The notes under the pieces: generated by a model | The model's database searches: none | What the model saw: only the letters and a program-made list of their open reading frames with translations | What the model was told of the DNA's origin: nothing | Part shown: positions 45,482 through 57,030 of the stretch, one piece after another | Position numbering within the stretch: position 1 is the first letter of the stretch | Layout: the number at the start of each line of letters is the position of its first letter | Program-made: the position numbers and the translations under genes | NCBI GenBank assembly: GCA_001972305.1 | Contig: BDDD01002400.1 | Coordinates: 38,996-102,995, forward strand | Source of the DNA: Cephalotus follicularis | Lineage: Eukaryota; Streptophyta; Magnoliopsida; Oxalidales; Cephalotaceae | DNA length: 64,000 nucleotides | Direction of reading: 5' to 3'

Positions 45482-46802
45482 TGTTGGAAAATGTATGGCA
45501 ACCTTTAACAAAGAAATTTGTATGCGGAAAATACAAATTAAACAATGAACATAAATAATCACACAAGAACAATTAAATAAAGAGTTAAGGGATAGAAGGA
45601 GTGCAAACAAATTTATAGTGGTTCGGCAAATCCGTGCCTACGTCCACTTTCTCAAGACCTCTTGAGTTTCCACTAGAATCCTCTAGCCACCTTTGATTTT
45701 TGGCTTACGAGTGCAAATCAAACAAACCACCTTACAATTTGATTTTGGGTTCCGGGTGCAAATCAATCAAACACCTTACACTTGATTTTGGGTTCCGGGT
45801 GCAAATCAATCAAACACCTTACACTTGATTTTGGGTTCCGGGTGCAAATCAAACAAACACCTTATGAGGGTTCACTCCCCTCTTTTACAATGAATGAGTT
45901 GTAAAGATAATGTGTGTTTACAAGTAACCTCTCAAAGGTTGGATATAAAAGTGTAAACAAAAAGGCTTGATGTAAATGTGCAAATTTGAGCTTGGATGTT
46001 AGATGATCAAGAGTTGTGTTCTTCTCTTTTTGTTTTTGTTTCTTGACCTCTATTTATAGCCTTATTCTCATTATAGCCATTGCAAAAGTCTTGGGCATGT
46101 TGGATATGTCATTTTGTTAATGCAGCCTTGTTTTAGTCTCTGCTGGCATAAAGACGTCGACTTCTTTTCAGAAGGTGTCGATGTCTTTGTAGTTGATAGC
46201 CGTTATAGTGCTTGAACTAGCCGTTCCTGTTTTCCCGGGTGTTGTCCATTTGAAAAGGCGTCGACTTCTTTTGAAATGCGTCGATGTCTTTTCTGGGAAA
46301 TCTCCAGATGCTGAGACTTTGAATGTTACGTCGATCTCTTCCTTGGAGTCGATGTTTTTTCTGGGAATAATGAAAATGGCGTCGATCTCTATTGAAAGAC
46401 GTCGATGTCTTTTACTTGGACGTCGATGTCTTTGTCTGAGGATCGATGTCTTTGAGTGCATTTTCATACAGTAGCTTCTGGTCCAGAAAATGACTAAACA
46501 CGTCGATGTTATCACTGAAGTAGTCGATGTCTTCTTGAATGTAGTCGACGTCTTCTGGAAGTAGTCGACTTCTTTTGGTACGGACGTCGATGCCAATACT
46601 GGGAGGGCGATGTCTTCTTTGCAGTTAATTCTGTACAAAAGACGTCGATGCTATTTGGAAAGAGTCGACTTCTTTTTCTGCAGATTGGTTTTAGGCTTTG
46701 ATATTCAACTTGTAATCCCTCGCACATCAAGTAAACAAGTTAAATGCAATTTTTAATCATTAAAACATATGATTGAGACTTATCTACAATAAAGTCCCAA
46801 CA
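45482..46802 (-). mobile_element. Sirevirus-type solo LTR (1321 bp) with perfect target duplication
   Basis: On minus it starts TGTTGGGACTTTATTG and ends CATTTTCCAACA, flanked by TCCTT at 45477-45481 and 46803-46807. It has a TATAAATA at 46051-46058 (minus) and a palindrome array upstream. The LTR at 50053 onward and the tail at 1-291 belong to the same family (shared CTGGAGATTTCCCAGAAA and the GTCCACTTT block). No internal sequence remains. Confidence 0.93.
46153..46680 (-). promoter_or_regulatory. Palindromic TCGA-core array in the Sirevirus solo LTR
   Basis: About 17 TCGA words (16 GTCGA, one ATCGA) occur in about 530 bp, mostly GACGTCGATGTCTTT or AGTCGACTTCTTTT on plus. The edge lies 95 bp from the TATA box at 46051-46058. 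The word at 46281-46297 is shared exactly with the Athila LTR. Confidence 0.8.
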
Positions 46803-47247
46803 TCCTTACCCTAGTCCTCAATCGGGGCCAAGCATGACAAGGGATTATAGTACACGTGAACCGATGACTTAGAAAATCTAGGGTTAATGAGGTGTGTAAT
46901 AAATTATGGAAAAATTAATTAGATTAATTTTTCCATATGGATAATATTAGATATTATTCTGAGAGCATTTAAATGGTCTGGGATCATTTAGAATGGCTAA
47001 ACTGGACCCAAGGGGTATTTCGGTAATTTATGAATACCTCTCGTTTTAACCAAGATTTTAAAGGGTCCCTGCCTTATAATGATTAGATCTTTAATATGTT
47101 GGACATATTAACTCTTGGTGTCAAATATTGGTTATGTGGATTTCACATTTTGTGGAAACACATATGTCGGATCTTACTTAACCAATATTCGAAGGGTACA
47201 TGAGATCACTATAAGAGTTAGACTCTTAATGCTTCACTGGCCAGACA

Positions 47248-47385
47248 AAGCGTCGACGTCTTTTAGAACGACGTCGATGCTTAACATTTTGAAAGGCGTC
47301 GATGTCTTTTAGAGAGCATCGATTTTTTTTAGTGCCACATTACATGGACGTCGATGTCTTTTGAAAAGGCGTCGACGTCTTTGAG
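47248..47385 (+). promoter_or_regulatory. TCGA-core array in the unclassified long LTR
   Basis: Six units occur, including GCGTCGACGTCTTTT, GCGTCGATGTCTTTT and GGACGTCGATGTCTTTTG. A TATATA lies about 300 bp downstream at 47688. Spacing to TATA is wider than in the Sirevirus and Athila cases. Confidence 0.6.
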
Positions 47386-50052
47386 CAGAACGTGCAACCT
47401 GTGCACGAGCTCACTTCGTGGGCACATTTTCTCTCACATCTTCAGCCAGTTTCTCTTGATATTACACGTTTTAGAAACGTGGGGATCATGGCTTCGGACT
47501 CCAAGGGAGTGAAGACCATGATCCTAGGTGAATGAGAGATTGGGAGAGAAAAAGGAGGGGTAGATATAGGCATTTTCTACAGAAAAGGAAGGGGTGGAAA
47601 AGGTTGGGTTTTTGCTGGGCAAGAGAGCTCGAATTTTCTTCTCTGCAGTGTGTGTTCACTTCATCTCATATACACCAAGCAAGAGCTTATATAGGGTGGA
47701 TTTATTATTGACTTCATTGGTCAAAATCAATACACCTTTTCTAAGCTAAGTGAGAGAGAGAGAGTTCATGCACTTTATCATTGCTGGTTGGATTGCTTGT
47801 TATTCCTGAGACTTGGAGAACATCAAAGAGGAATCTACTCAAGCTTGTAGCGGCAAAGAAAGAAGGATCCTTCACCCGCTGGTATAATTCTTGGTCCTTC
47901 TTCCTTTTGTCATGCTTGTGTGTCACCATTGTTTGTAATGGAGACACCAATTCAATTCTGTTGATGTTGTGGTGATCCATGTGGTATGTGGACGTGTCAT
48001 TATGGACTAGTATTGTTTATATAGGGTGTTATTCCGCTGCCATGATTGTATGTTTTGTTTTGTTTTACACCCATTACACCCTTGTCCATTTATGGCATTG
48101 GATTCGGTTTTGTTCGTTTCCAACATTGACATGCTGCCGCTTGTGACTCCACATTTGGTGCTGAGTCATGATGAGTTTCGATCACCAACGCGTAGACTGA
48201 AGGTTGTGGAGACCAGTGGTGGCGTGATCGGAGCTCAAGCGACCTGGTCGGAGCTCCAGCTTGGCAACAAGCGCCGATTCTCAGTGAGTCTTGGACATAG
48301 ACGTGTAGAGCCGATCATTCTACGACATTTTTGTGAGGTGTCCAGAATTGTTGGATGATCGGCGTGTTGACTCAGTGAGTCGAACTCACTTCCAGCTGTG
48401 ACAGTTTGTTCCCGGGCGAATCATAGCGAGTTTTGATCACCAGTGTGTAAATCATAGCTTATGGAGGCCAGTTATGGCATGGGTGAAGCCTCGGCGACGC
48501 GGCCGAAACTCACTGAGTTAACTCAGTGAGTTTTCAAAGGCGCTGGAGACTCCTAAGTAATCCATGTTGAGTTATGACGAGTCCCGCCTACTGATGTGTA
48601 GATTGACAGTTTTAGGGGATTTGTTTTGGGAGTCACCGAAACTCCGGGCTGGCCGAAACCGTGTTCTGCTTTCGGTGAGTAGATGTAACGGATATGTGTT
48701 GTTTATGCAGTGTGAAGGATGGTAGATTTTTGAAACAATGACAAGAACCCGATAGTCAATTCAAAGTTTGAGGGGTTAGTCCGTGGTGGTAATTGGCACT
48801 GATATTGTGAGTAGAACATCTCCTTCCCTTATCTTATTTGTTCTTGAAGTTCTTTGATGATGAATATGTTTCTTAATTGTTATTCTATATTGTGATATGG
48901 CTTGTTGATAGCCTGTTTGTTGATTCCTATGAGTTGTTGATAGCTTTTATTGTTTGATTCCATCATGTAATACGGCTTGTTTCATGATCATTCTCTCGTT
49001 GTTTATTCGGAATCCTTTATTAGGTATTCTCGATTGAAATCGTATGTTGATATGAGACGTTTGTTAATTCATTTCAACCCTTGCTGTTATGTCCGCATTA
49101 GCTCCTGTGGACATATGTTGTTTCTGTTGCGGTTGTTATATTTGTTTGGATTTTGAGGAGATATACTTGCTTCTATTGCTACTCCTATATTTATTCTATC
49201 TTTGTATCGTTATACTTGAGCTTCGTTGTTCGTACCATTGAGAAATTTGTATCTTTGTCAGAAATTGCTGTTATGTGGCAATGTGCCTTTGTACATTCCT
49301 GTTGTGAGTGGGACATTCCCTTCTCTGACTTTCCTTGTACTTGTTATTCTTCGATGATGTTTGTGTCCTTTTGTGGTTCTATTATGAGATGGCTCTTGAT
49401 AGCCGGATTTGTTGATTTGTATGGATTTTTGCATTCGATATGTTGATTCATTGTGACATTCATTTCTTCATTGTTGAGATATTTCGATGCGAATATGATG
49501 ATGATTGTTGGTTATGGGTGATATTGTCACTGTCACATTCCACTATGCACGTAGGCTTACGTGTTTCCTTTTCTATATGCTCTATTGTCAGATATGTGTT
49601 TTGTACTCTGATGATGGGTACTCGATGTTATATATATTTTTGCACGTAGGCTTACGTGCTAAGGTAGGCCCGTCGGGCGGAATGGGTGTTGTGTATGATG
49701 CTTAGCCAAGAGGCACTCTGCATCGGTGTATGATGGATGATGTACACATCATGTAGCCTTAGGCCACTTGGATTTTACTTGATGATTGATGACATATGAC
49801 ATTTTGCTCGTCAACCAGCATCCCTAGATATTTTATTCATATATGGGCACATTCATTGATTATAACTGTAAATCTTGAACTTATTCATAGATTATACATT
49901 TGGATCTTGATTTTATTGTGGATTCTATTGGTGTTGCGTAGCTCTTATTTGTGTATTGAGATTATTCAGTGGATTCTTATATTCCATCTTGGGCTTATAG
50001 CCTTGAAGCTATCTTTGTGTATTTATCTTCATTGCTTGAGCTTCGTACCTAC

Positions 50053-51277
50053 TGTTGACGATTTAGTCCCAATCCTTGTTTTGATGATAACATATTTGCA
50101 TTTGACAAGTTTACTTGATGTGCAAGAAATTACAAGTTCAATATCAAAGGCAAAATACCATCTGCAGAAGAAGACATCGACTCTCAAGAAATGACATGGA
50201 CGTCCGTACAGAAAGACATCGATCCCTTCCAAAAAGATATCGACGTCTTTAGTGTCAGAAGTTACAAGATCAAATTATACTGAAGACATCGTCCTTCCAG
50301 TAATGACATCGACGTCCGTACATAAAGACATCAACTCCTTTCAAGATGACATCGACGTCTTTAGTGCCAGAAGCTACTGTTCAAATTTGAAATTGAAGAC
50401 ATCGATCCCTACATGCAAAGACATCGATGTCAGTACAAAAGACATCGACGCCTTTCCATAGACATCGACGCCTTTCTAGAGCTACCTGCATTTCCCAGAA
50501 AATACATCAACCCCTACAGAAGAAGTCGATGTGATGCTCAAAGTTTCAATACCTGGAGATTTCCCAGAAATGACATCGACGCCTTTAAAAAGACATCGAC
50601 GTCTTTTTAAATGGTTTGACCCGGGAAACATGGAACGGCTAGTTGGCGCACTTTCAACGGCTAATAACAGAAAAGATATCGACGCCTTTTGAAAAACATC
50701 GACGACTTTATGTCAGCAGAAGACAAAAATCAAAGATTGCAACTACACATTTATTAATCAAAAGCTTCCATGATTTATGCAACGGCTACAAATCTTTTCT
50801 GCCTATAAAAGGAAGAGTGAAACCTCAGAAGAATATAGAGAACAACACTGAACTACATCAATTCAACAAGAATCACACAATTAAGAGAGATTTCATATTC
50901 AAGCATTCTAGTGTGCAAAAAGCTCAAAGTGCTCAATAGTGTTCTAACAAGCTTCGAAGATTTATCCTTTGAGATCTTCTGAGTGTTTCATATTGAGAGC
51001 TGTATTATTCATATCAACCTATTTTAGAGGTTATCTTGTAAACACTTTCACATTTTACTTGTAAAAGAGGAGAATCCTCTAAGGTCTTGAGGTCAAGGTC
51101 TTGTGATTGAGGTCAATCACGAAGTTGTAAGGTGTAACGAATTGCTGCCTTAATCAATTCGAGATAGTGGAAACTCAAGGAGCTCCCTTGGGAAAAGTGG
51201 ACGTAGGCAAGAGTTAGCCGAACCACTCTAAATTCGGAGAAGTTTTTCTTTCCCTTCACTATTTAATTTAAAGTTTT
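50053..51277 (+). mobile_element. Sirevirus 5' LTR, running into an assembly gap
   Basis: It starts TGTTGACGATTTAGTCCC. It is in the same family as the solo LTR at 45482-46802 but in opposite orientation. A TATAAAAG box is at 50804-50811. The tail with AGTGGACGTAGGCAAGAG and GCCGAACCACT matches 115-150. By the solo LTR's length it should end inside the gap. Confidence 0.85.
50165..50709 (+). promoter_or_regulatory. Palindromic TCGA-core array in the Sirevirus 5' LTR
   Basis: Fourteen intact TCGA words (AAAGACATCGACGTCTTT and related) and at least four decayed ones occur. The array ends 95 bp before the TATAAAAG box at 50804-50811. Confidence 0.8.
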
Positions 51278-51561
51278 NNNNNNNNNNNNNNNNNNNNNNN
51301 NNNNNNNNNNNNNNNNNNNNNNNNNNNNNNNNNNNNNNNNNNNNNNNNNNNNNNNNNNNNNNNNNNNNNNNNNNNNNNNNNNNNNNNNNNNNNNNNNNNN
51401 NNNNNNNNNNNNNNNNNNNNNNNNNNNNNNNNNNNNNNNNNNNNNNNNNNNNNNNNNNNNNNNNNNNNNNNNNNNNNNNNNNNNNNNNNNNNNNNNNNNN
51501 NNNNNNNNNNNNNNNNNNNNNNNNNNNNNNNNNNNNNNNNNNNNNNNNNNNNNNNNNNNNN
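51278..51561. other. Assembly gap (284 N)
   Basis: A run of N. LTR leader lies on the left and pre-integrase coding sequence on the right. The missing part would include the LTR end, primer site, gag and protease, several kilobases in a complete Sirevirus; the run length is probably nominal or the element is internally deleted. Confidence 0.99.
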
Positions 51562-51984
51562 ATTTCTATTTCTAATGTATTGCATGTAAAAGGACTCAAA
51601 CACAATCTCTTGAGCATAAGTCAATTATGTGACAAGAATTGTAGAGTTATTTTTGAAAATACTTCATGTAGAGTTGTAGACAACAACAATAATGCTACTA
51701 AGTTTATTGGACAAAGAGAAGGCAATGTTTAGGTTATTAATTTAAATGACCTTCAAAATCAAAATGTAAAATGCCTTGTCTCCTTAAATGAAGATAGTTG
51801 GATGTGGCATAGAAGGCTTGGACATGTGAGTATGAGAACAATTGTAAAAATTTTGAAACATGACCTAGTTAAAGGTCTTCCAAAATTGAGTTTTCAAAAA
51901 GATAAATTATGTGATGCTTGCCAACAAGGTAAACAAATAAGAGCAAGTTTTAAACCTACAAACATTGTTGCAACCTCTAGGTTT
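51562..51984 (+). pseudogene. Sirevirus pre-integrase fragment
   Basis: The frame begins in ISISNVLHVKGLKHNLLSISQLCDK, has a TAG at 51730-51732, then the HHCC finger MWHRRLGHVSMRT...CDACQQGKQIRASFK. It is closely similar to the minus-strand element around 21720-22090. It breaks off at 51984, where Tekay LTR sequence starts. The rest of pol is missing. Confidence 0.88.
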
Positions 51985-52347
51985 TCTCAGCTGCGTTTTT
52001 GTTTCTATGCGGCAGGTTTCCAGAAGGATGGGAGAAACGTGTGATGAGAGTTACCCACTTGTCAGAGGATCAGCTAGGAGTTTATCCATTGTGTTTTCAG
52101 TAGTGTTGATCATATTTTGCGTTTAAATCAGACTAGTTTTCCTCGTAAACAGTATTTGGATATCGGATTATGGTTTGTTTTTATTTATGGATGGTTAAAT
52201 TTTCAGACTCTATCTTATATCAATTTGCTATAAGTTATGATGTTAGACCACCACATCCGTTACGCATCAGTCTATTGTTTAGGTATTCCGTTATGTTTCA
52301 GTTTGGTATTATGACCTGTAAGGGCTCCCATCACCGGGGGTGTTACA
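51985..52347 (+). mobile_element. 5' LTR end of the Tekay element
   Basis: It matches 58206-58575 (CAGCTGCGTTTTTGTTTCTA, GGGCTCCCATCA) and ends GGGGGTGTTACA. Its upstream part is missing. Confidence 0.9.
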
Positions 52348-52352
52348 TATTG

Positions 52353-52364
52353 TGGTATCAGAGA
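52353..52364 (+). other. Primer binding site of the Tekay element
   Basis: TGGTATCAGAGA, initiator tRNA-Met type, five bases after the LTR. Confidence 0.9.
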
Positions 52365-52512
52365 ATAGGTTTTGTTTTCTTAGAAGACCTGATTAGGTTT
52401 GACCTGTGAGATTGGGCTGGGTTAGGACTTTTTGTTATAATCTTTCGATGTGTCTTTTCTTTTTGATACTCTGACTCTTTTGTCTTTATCTTGTCCTGGT
52501 TTTGTTGCGTAG

Positions 52513-53660
52513 ATGGCACGAACAAGGAACACCCCTCAGAGGGCGGAACCAGTTGTGGCTCAGGATGGAGCAAGAAGTGAGCCTGTAATTGACGAGATGG
52601 TTAGACAAGCTGTGGCTCAGGAAGTGAGCCGAGTGATGCAGCAACAGCAAAATCATGAGCACGGTCGTCGTGAGCAAGTAGCTGAGGAGAATTTACCAGT
52701 TGATGCTCATGCAGCTAGGGGAGACGGGGACCATCCTGATACTCCAGTTCATGTATGGTTGGAAAGGTTCCAAAAACAGAGACCGTGATCCTTTACTTCG
52801 ACGCCAACACCAGTGGAGGCTGAGCATTGGATTGCTCATTTGGAGAAGATTTTCGATGTGCTGGAATGCGGTGACAATCAGAAGGTTAAGTTGGATGTGT
52901 ATAAGCTGAAGGGCAATGGCCAGACATGGTTGAAGACCTTGAAGACAGCTAAGGGTGGAGGTTTTGTTGAGACTTTGTCTTGGTCTGATTTTTGTGAGAT
53001 CTTTTATCAGCAGTATTTCCCCACTGCTGATAAAGAGGCTTATGCTAGGGAGTTCCTAATGACGAGACAGAAGGAAGGAGAGTCTGTTACTGAGTTTTTA
53101 GCCCAATTTACCAGATTGGCGGGTTTTGCGGGACCTGCAGCGGGGTCAGCAGCGGAACAGGCAGAGAAGTTTAAATGGAAGTTGCATTATCAGCTTAGGG
53201 GTAAGCTGATTAACTCGAGGTTTGCGGATGTGCCAGAGGTTGCAAACGCTGCGAAGAACATAGAAATGGAAAGGTTGGATTTTCAGGCTGCTCGTTTAGA
53301 AGGAGAAAAGAAGAGAAATAGGGGAGACTCTCAGGGCCAAAACTTGGGGCAGCAGGGTAAGGGCCGAAATGGTAAGCAGCAAAAGAGAAATAATAACCGA
53401 GGAGGGGGACAGTCTGGAAATGATCAAAGGCAGAATCAAGGAGCTACTGGTGGGGGTAACCCCAATGTTCAAATTGCACTGTACGAGACTTGTGGAAAGA
53501 GGCATCCAGTTGGGACATGTTACAAGGCTTTGGGGGCATGCTTTGTGTGCGGACAGCAGGGCCATCTTTTTATGGATTGCACAGACCCTCGAGCAAAGGA
53601 GAGGAAAGGTAATGGCGGAGGCGCGGGACAGCGCAATGTAGGTGGCCGAGTCTTTGCTTT
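52513..53660 (+). pseudogene. Tekay gag with one stop
   Basis: The start is ATG 52513 (MARTRNTPQR). The only break is TGA at 52786-52788, just before [19 protein letters not shown]. The capsid domain shows [14 protein letters not shown] and [16 protein letters not shown]. It is followed by a basic Gln/Asn/Gly-rich linker and a CCHC knuckle, [14 protein letters not shown], at about 53539-53580. It runs on into pol in the same frame, as in chromoviruses with a single polyprotein. Confidence 0.92.
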
Positions 53661-55363
53661 GACTACTCATCAGGCAGCAGGTGCTCCAGGTACTGTTTCG
53701 GGTTATGTCTCTATTTGTAGTCGTATGGCTTATGTTTTGTATGATACCGGATCAACTCACTCAGTAGTAGCGAGGTCTTTTGTTCGGCATCTTGGGGTGC
53801 CATCTCTATCTCTGGATCCAGCTTTGGTTCTTTCGACCCCTATGGGGACATCTGTTGTGATATCTGAATGTTTTCATGCTTGTCCTATCGTTTTTGATGA
53901 TCGCGTTCGAGATGCGGATCTTTTCCCAATAGATATGCATGACTTCGACATGATTCTTGGCATGGATTGGTTAGATCGCCATCATGCCACGACTGACTGT
54001 CACACTCGGAGGGTTTTGTTTGGGGTTGTGGATAGGCCTGACTTTGTTTATCAGGGTTCACAGCCGAGAAAAGAAGTTAAGGTTATTTCTGCTTTGAAGG
54101 CTCAAAAATTGGTAGCTAAGGGTGCTGAGGGTTACCTAGCTGTTGTAAAAGACGTCTCTAAGGATGAGCCTCACCTTGAGGACTATCCGGTCGTTAGAGA
54201 GTTTTCAGATGTGTTTCCGGATGAGTTACCGGGTTTGCCACCGCAACGGGAGGTAGAGTTTACCATTGAGCTCATTCCCAAAGCGGCACCGATATCTAAA
54301 ACACCTTACAAAGTGGCACCGTTAGAATTGCAAGAACTGAAGGAGCAATTGCAAGAATTGTTGGATCGGGGTTTTATCCGGCCTAGTGTTTCACCATGGG
54401 GAGCTCTGGTTCTTTTTGTCAGGAAGAAGGATGGGTCTATGAGGTTGTGCATAGACTACAGAGAACTGAACAGGATTACCATCAGGAATAAATACCCTTT
54501 GCCTAGGATTGATGACATTTTTTATCAACTCCAAGGTGCACGGTATTTTTCTAAGATCGATTTGAGATCGGGCTAACATCAGCTACGGGTGAAAGATGAG
54601 GACATAGCTAAAACTGCTTTTCGTACACAGTACGGACATTATAAATTTCTTGTGATGCCATTTGGACTTACAAATGCACCGACAGTCTTTATGGATCTGA
54701 TGAATCGGGTGTTTCATGAATACTTGGACAAGTTTGTTATCGTGTTTATTGATGACATCCTTGTGTATTCCAAGTTGAGAGAAGAACATGAAGCTCAACT
54801 TCGGATGGTGCTGGGTATTTTGAGGAAGAATCAGCTTTATGCGAAGTTTTTGAAGTGTGAATTATGGTTGGAGCAGGTGACATTTTTAGGCCATGTGGTT
54901 ACGGCAGATGGTATTAGTGTGGATCCTGCTAAGGTTGAGGCTATTACCAAATGGCCGAGGCCTACTACGATAACGGAAGTTAGAAGCTTTTTGGGCCTGG
55001 CTGGCTACTATCGACGGTTTGTGGAAGGCTTCTCCTCCATAGCCTTGCCACTGACACAACTTTTAAGAAAAGGAGCCAAGTTTGTGTGGAACGAAGAAAG
55101 GGAAGCAAGTTTTGAGAAATTAAAGAACGGTCTGGTGTCTGCACCAATTCTTCGGTTACCGTCTGGGTCAGGGGGATATCAGATATACAATGATGCTTCA
55201 AAGAAGGGTTTGGGATGTGTTCTTATGCAGCACGGTCATGTGATAGCTTATGCTTCAAGACAGTTGAAGCCTTATGAAGTGAACTATCCTAAACATGATC
55301 TGGAGTTAGCAAATGTGGTTTTTGCGTTGAAAAAAAGAAGAAATAATTAAAAAGAAAAAAATA

Positions 55364-55403
<40 letters not shown>

Positions 55404-57030
55404 AAAAAAAAAGGAGTTGAATATGCGACAGAGGAGATGGTTGGAGCTTCTAAAGGACTATGATCTGAATATTCAGTACCACCCCGGTAAAGCAAATGTG
55501 GTGGCAGATGCTTTGAGTAGAAAGAGTTCTGGAAGTGTAGCGGCTTTGCTTACTCGGCCGCAGTTGATAGCGGATATGGAGAGTTTGGATTTGAATTTGT
55601 TTGTTCGGGGTTCTGGAGGTTATATGGCTAGTATGAGTATAGAGCCTACTCTTATATCCCGGATTAAGATGGCTCAGAGTGATGATGGTGAACTATGGGC
55701 ATTAATCCAGAATGTTGATGAGGGTAAGCAGTCAGAGTTCCGTGTGGATGAGCATGGAGTGATATGGTTGGGTAGTCAGTTATGTGTGCCGGCAGATACT
55801 ACTATCAGAGATGCTGTTTTGTCAGAGGCGCACAGTTCTCCGTTCTCTATACATCCAGGTTCTACAAAAATGTATAGGGACTTGAAGCGGAATTTCTGGT
55901 GGAATGGAATGAAGAGGGATGTAGCAGAGTATGTAGGGAGGTGTTTGATCTGTCAGCAGGTTAAGATTGAGCACCAACGAGCCAGTGGTTTGTTACAGCC
56001 CTTGGAATTTCCAGTTTGGAAATGGGAAAGCTTAGCGATGGACTTTGTTACAAGATTGCCAAGGACGTTGAAGAGAAATGATACCATCTGGGTAGTGGTG
56101 GATCGTTTGACTAAATCGGCACGTTTCTTGGCTATCAGGGAGAACTTTTCTGTCGACCGGTTGGCGAAAGTTTTCCAGCGAGAGATTGTGAGACTACATG
56201 CGACACCTGTATCCATTGTTTCAGATAGGGATCCTCATTTCACGTCTAGATTTTGGAAGGGATTCTAGAAAGCTGGGGGAACACGGCTCAATTATAGTAT
56301 AGATTTTCACCCACAGACAGATGGACAGTCGGAGAGGACCATCCAGACTTTAGAGGACATGCTGAGGTCTTGTGCATTAGAGTGGGCTGGAAACTGGGAT
56401 GAGTATTTGAGCTTGGTGGAGTTCGCATATAATAATAGTTTGCATGCTAGCATTCGGATGGCTCCGTTTGAGGCACTGTATGGGAGAAAATGTCGATCTC
56501 TGACATGTTGGGATGAGGTTGGAGAGAGAGTCATCGAAGGACCTGAGCTAGTTCAGATTACTACGAAAAAAGTGACTGTAGCTAGGGAGAGACTGAAAGC
56601 AGCCCAATCCCGACAAAAGAGTTATGCAGACAAACATCGGAGGGATTTGAAGTTCAAAGTTGGTGAACATGTATTTCTGAAAGTTTCACCATGGAAAGGA
56701 GTTCGAAGGTTTGGGCTGAAAGGAAAGTTGATTCCACGGTGTATTGGACCATTTGAAATTCTGGAAAAGGTTGGAGCGGTTGCTTACCGGTTAGCTTTGC
56801 CTCCACAGTTATCTCATGTCCATAATGTGTTCCATTTGTCTTTATTGAGGGGTTACCGGTACCATCCCTTGCACGTGGTTCACTATCCTTTTGATAATAT
56901 TCGCAAGGACTTGTCTTGCGATAAGGAGGCTGAGGCTATTCTGGATAGATAGGAGAGGGTAACTCGTAGTAAGACCATCCCTTTTGTAAAAGTCTTGTGG
57001 AAGAATCATCCCGAAAGCGAAGCTACCTGG
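53661..57030 (+). pseudogene. Tekay pol: protease, RT, RNase H, integrase, chromodomain
   Basis: It is in frame with gag. Protease [10 protein letters not shown] (about 53740); [36 protein letters not shown] then TAA at 54574-54576, [15 protein letters not shown] and FIDDILVYS. RNase H begins [14 protein letters not shown], then a poly-A-like block (55334-55413), then QYHPGKANVVADALSRK. Integrase: HHCC finger (HPGSTKMY...CLICQQVK), MDFVTRLP, VSDRDPHFTSRFW, TAG at 56266-56268, and DGQSERTIQTLEDML, so D, D and E are present. A further TAG at 56950-56952 precedes the chromodomain KTIPFVKVLWKNHPESEATWE, which is cut off there. Confidence 0.93.
55334..55413 (+). other. Poly-A-like block replacing part of RNase H, frame-preserving
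   Basis: About 80 bases are over 80% A where the family has ordinary RNase H codons. The reading frame is the same on both sides (phase of 54589-55333 equals that of 55417 onward). That suggests replacement in place, and so a consensus or base-calling error, rather than an insertion. Confidence 0.7.

Larger units (their letters stand above)
44176..50052 (+). mobile_element. Long LTR-type sequence, unclassified (Tekay-like), holding a solo LTR
   Basis: It starts TGTGACACCCTGTG. It has a GA-rich leader-like block (44290-44370), a TCGA array (47248-47385), a TATATA at 47688-47693, and T-rich sequence with repeated CACGTAGGCTTACGTG (49546-49650). It is cut off by the Sirevirus LTR at 50053. No gag or pol is seen, and apparent ORFs have no family signal. 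Minus the solo LTR it is about 4.5 kb, so more than one fragment may be joined here. Confidence 0.4.

Noticed and set aside
49546-49660. Two copies of CACGTAGGCTTACGTG as a regulatory palindrome pair.
   Set aside because: Only two copies with no conserved spacing to a promoter; kept as part of the unclassified LTR description.
50165-50709. Regularly recurring short palindromes that could suggest a CRISPR array.
   Set aside because: Units are only 12-18 bp, degenerate and irregularly spaced, have no unique equal-length spacers, and lie in a plant LTR without cas genes.
51228-51624. Open frames spanning the run of N.
   Set aside because: They exist only because N codons are not read as stops.
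1555-57030. The idea that all in-frame stops come from methylation-driven C-to-T decay.
   Set aside because: Some fit (TAG for Gln or Trp codons at 56266, 56950 and 20658), but others appear to need transversions (TAA at 54574, TAG at 21612, TGA in the Athila protease near 29368), so the pattern is mixed.
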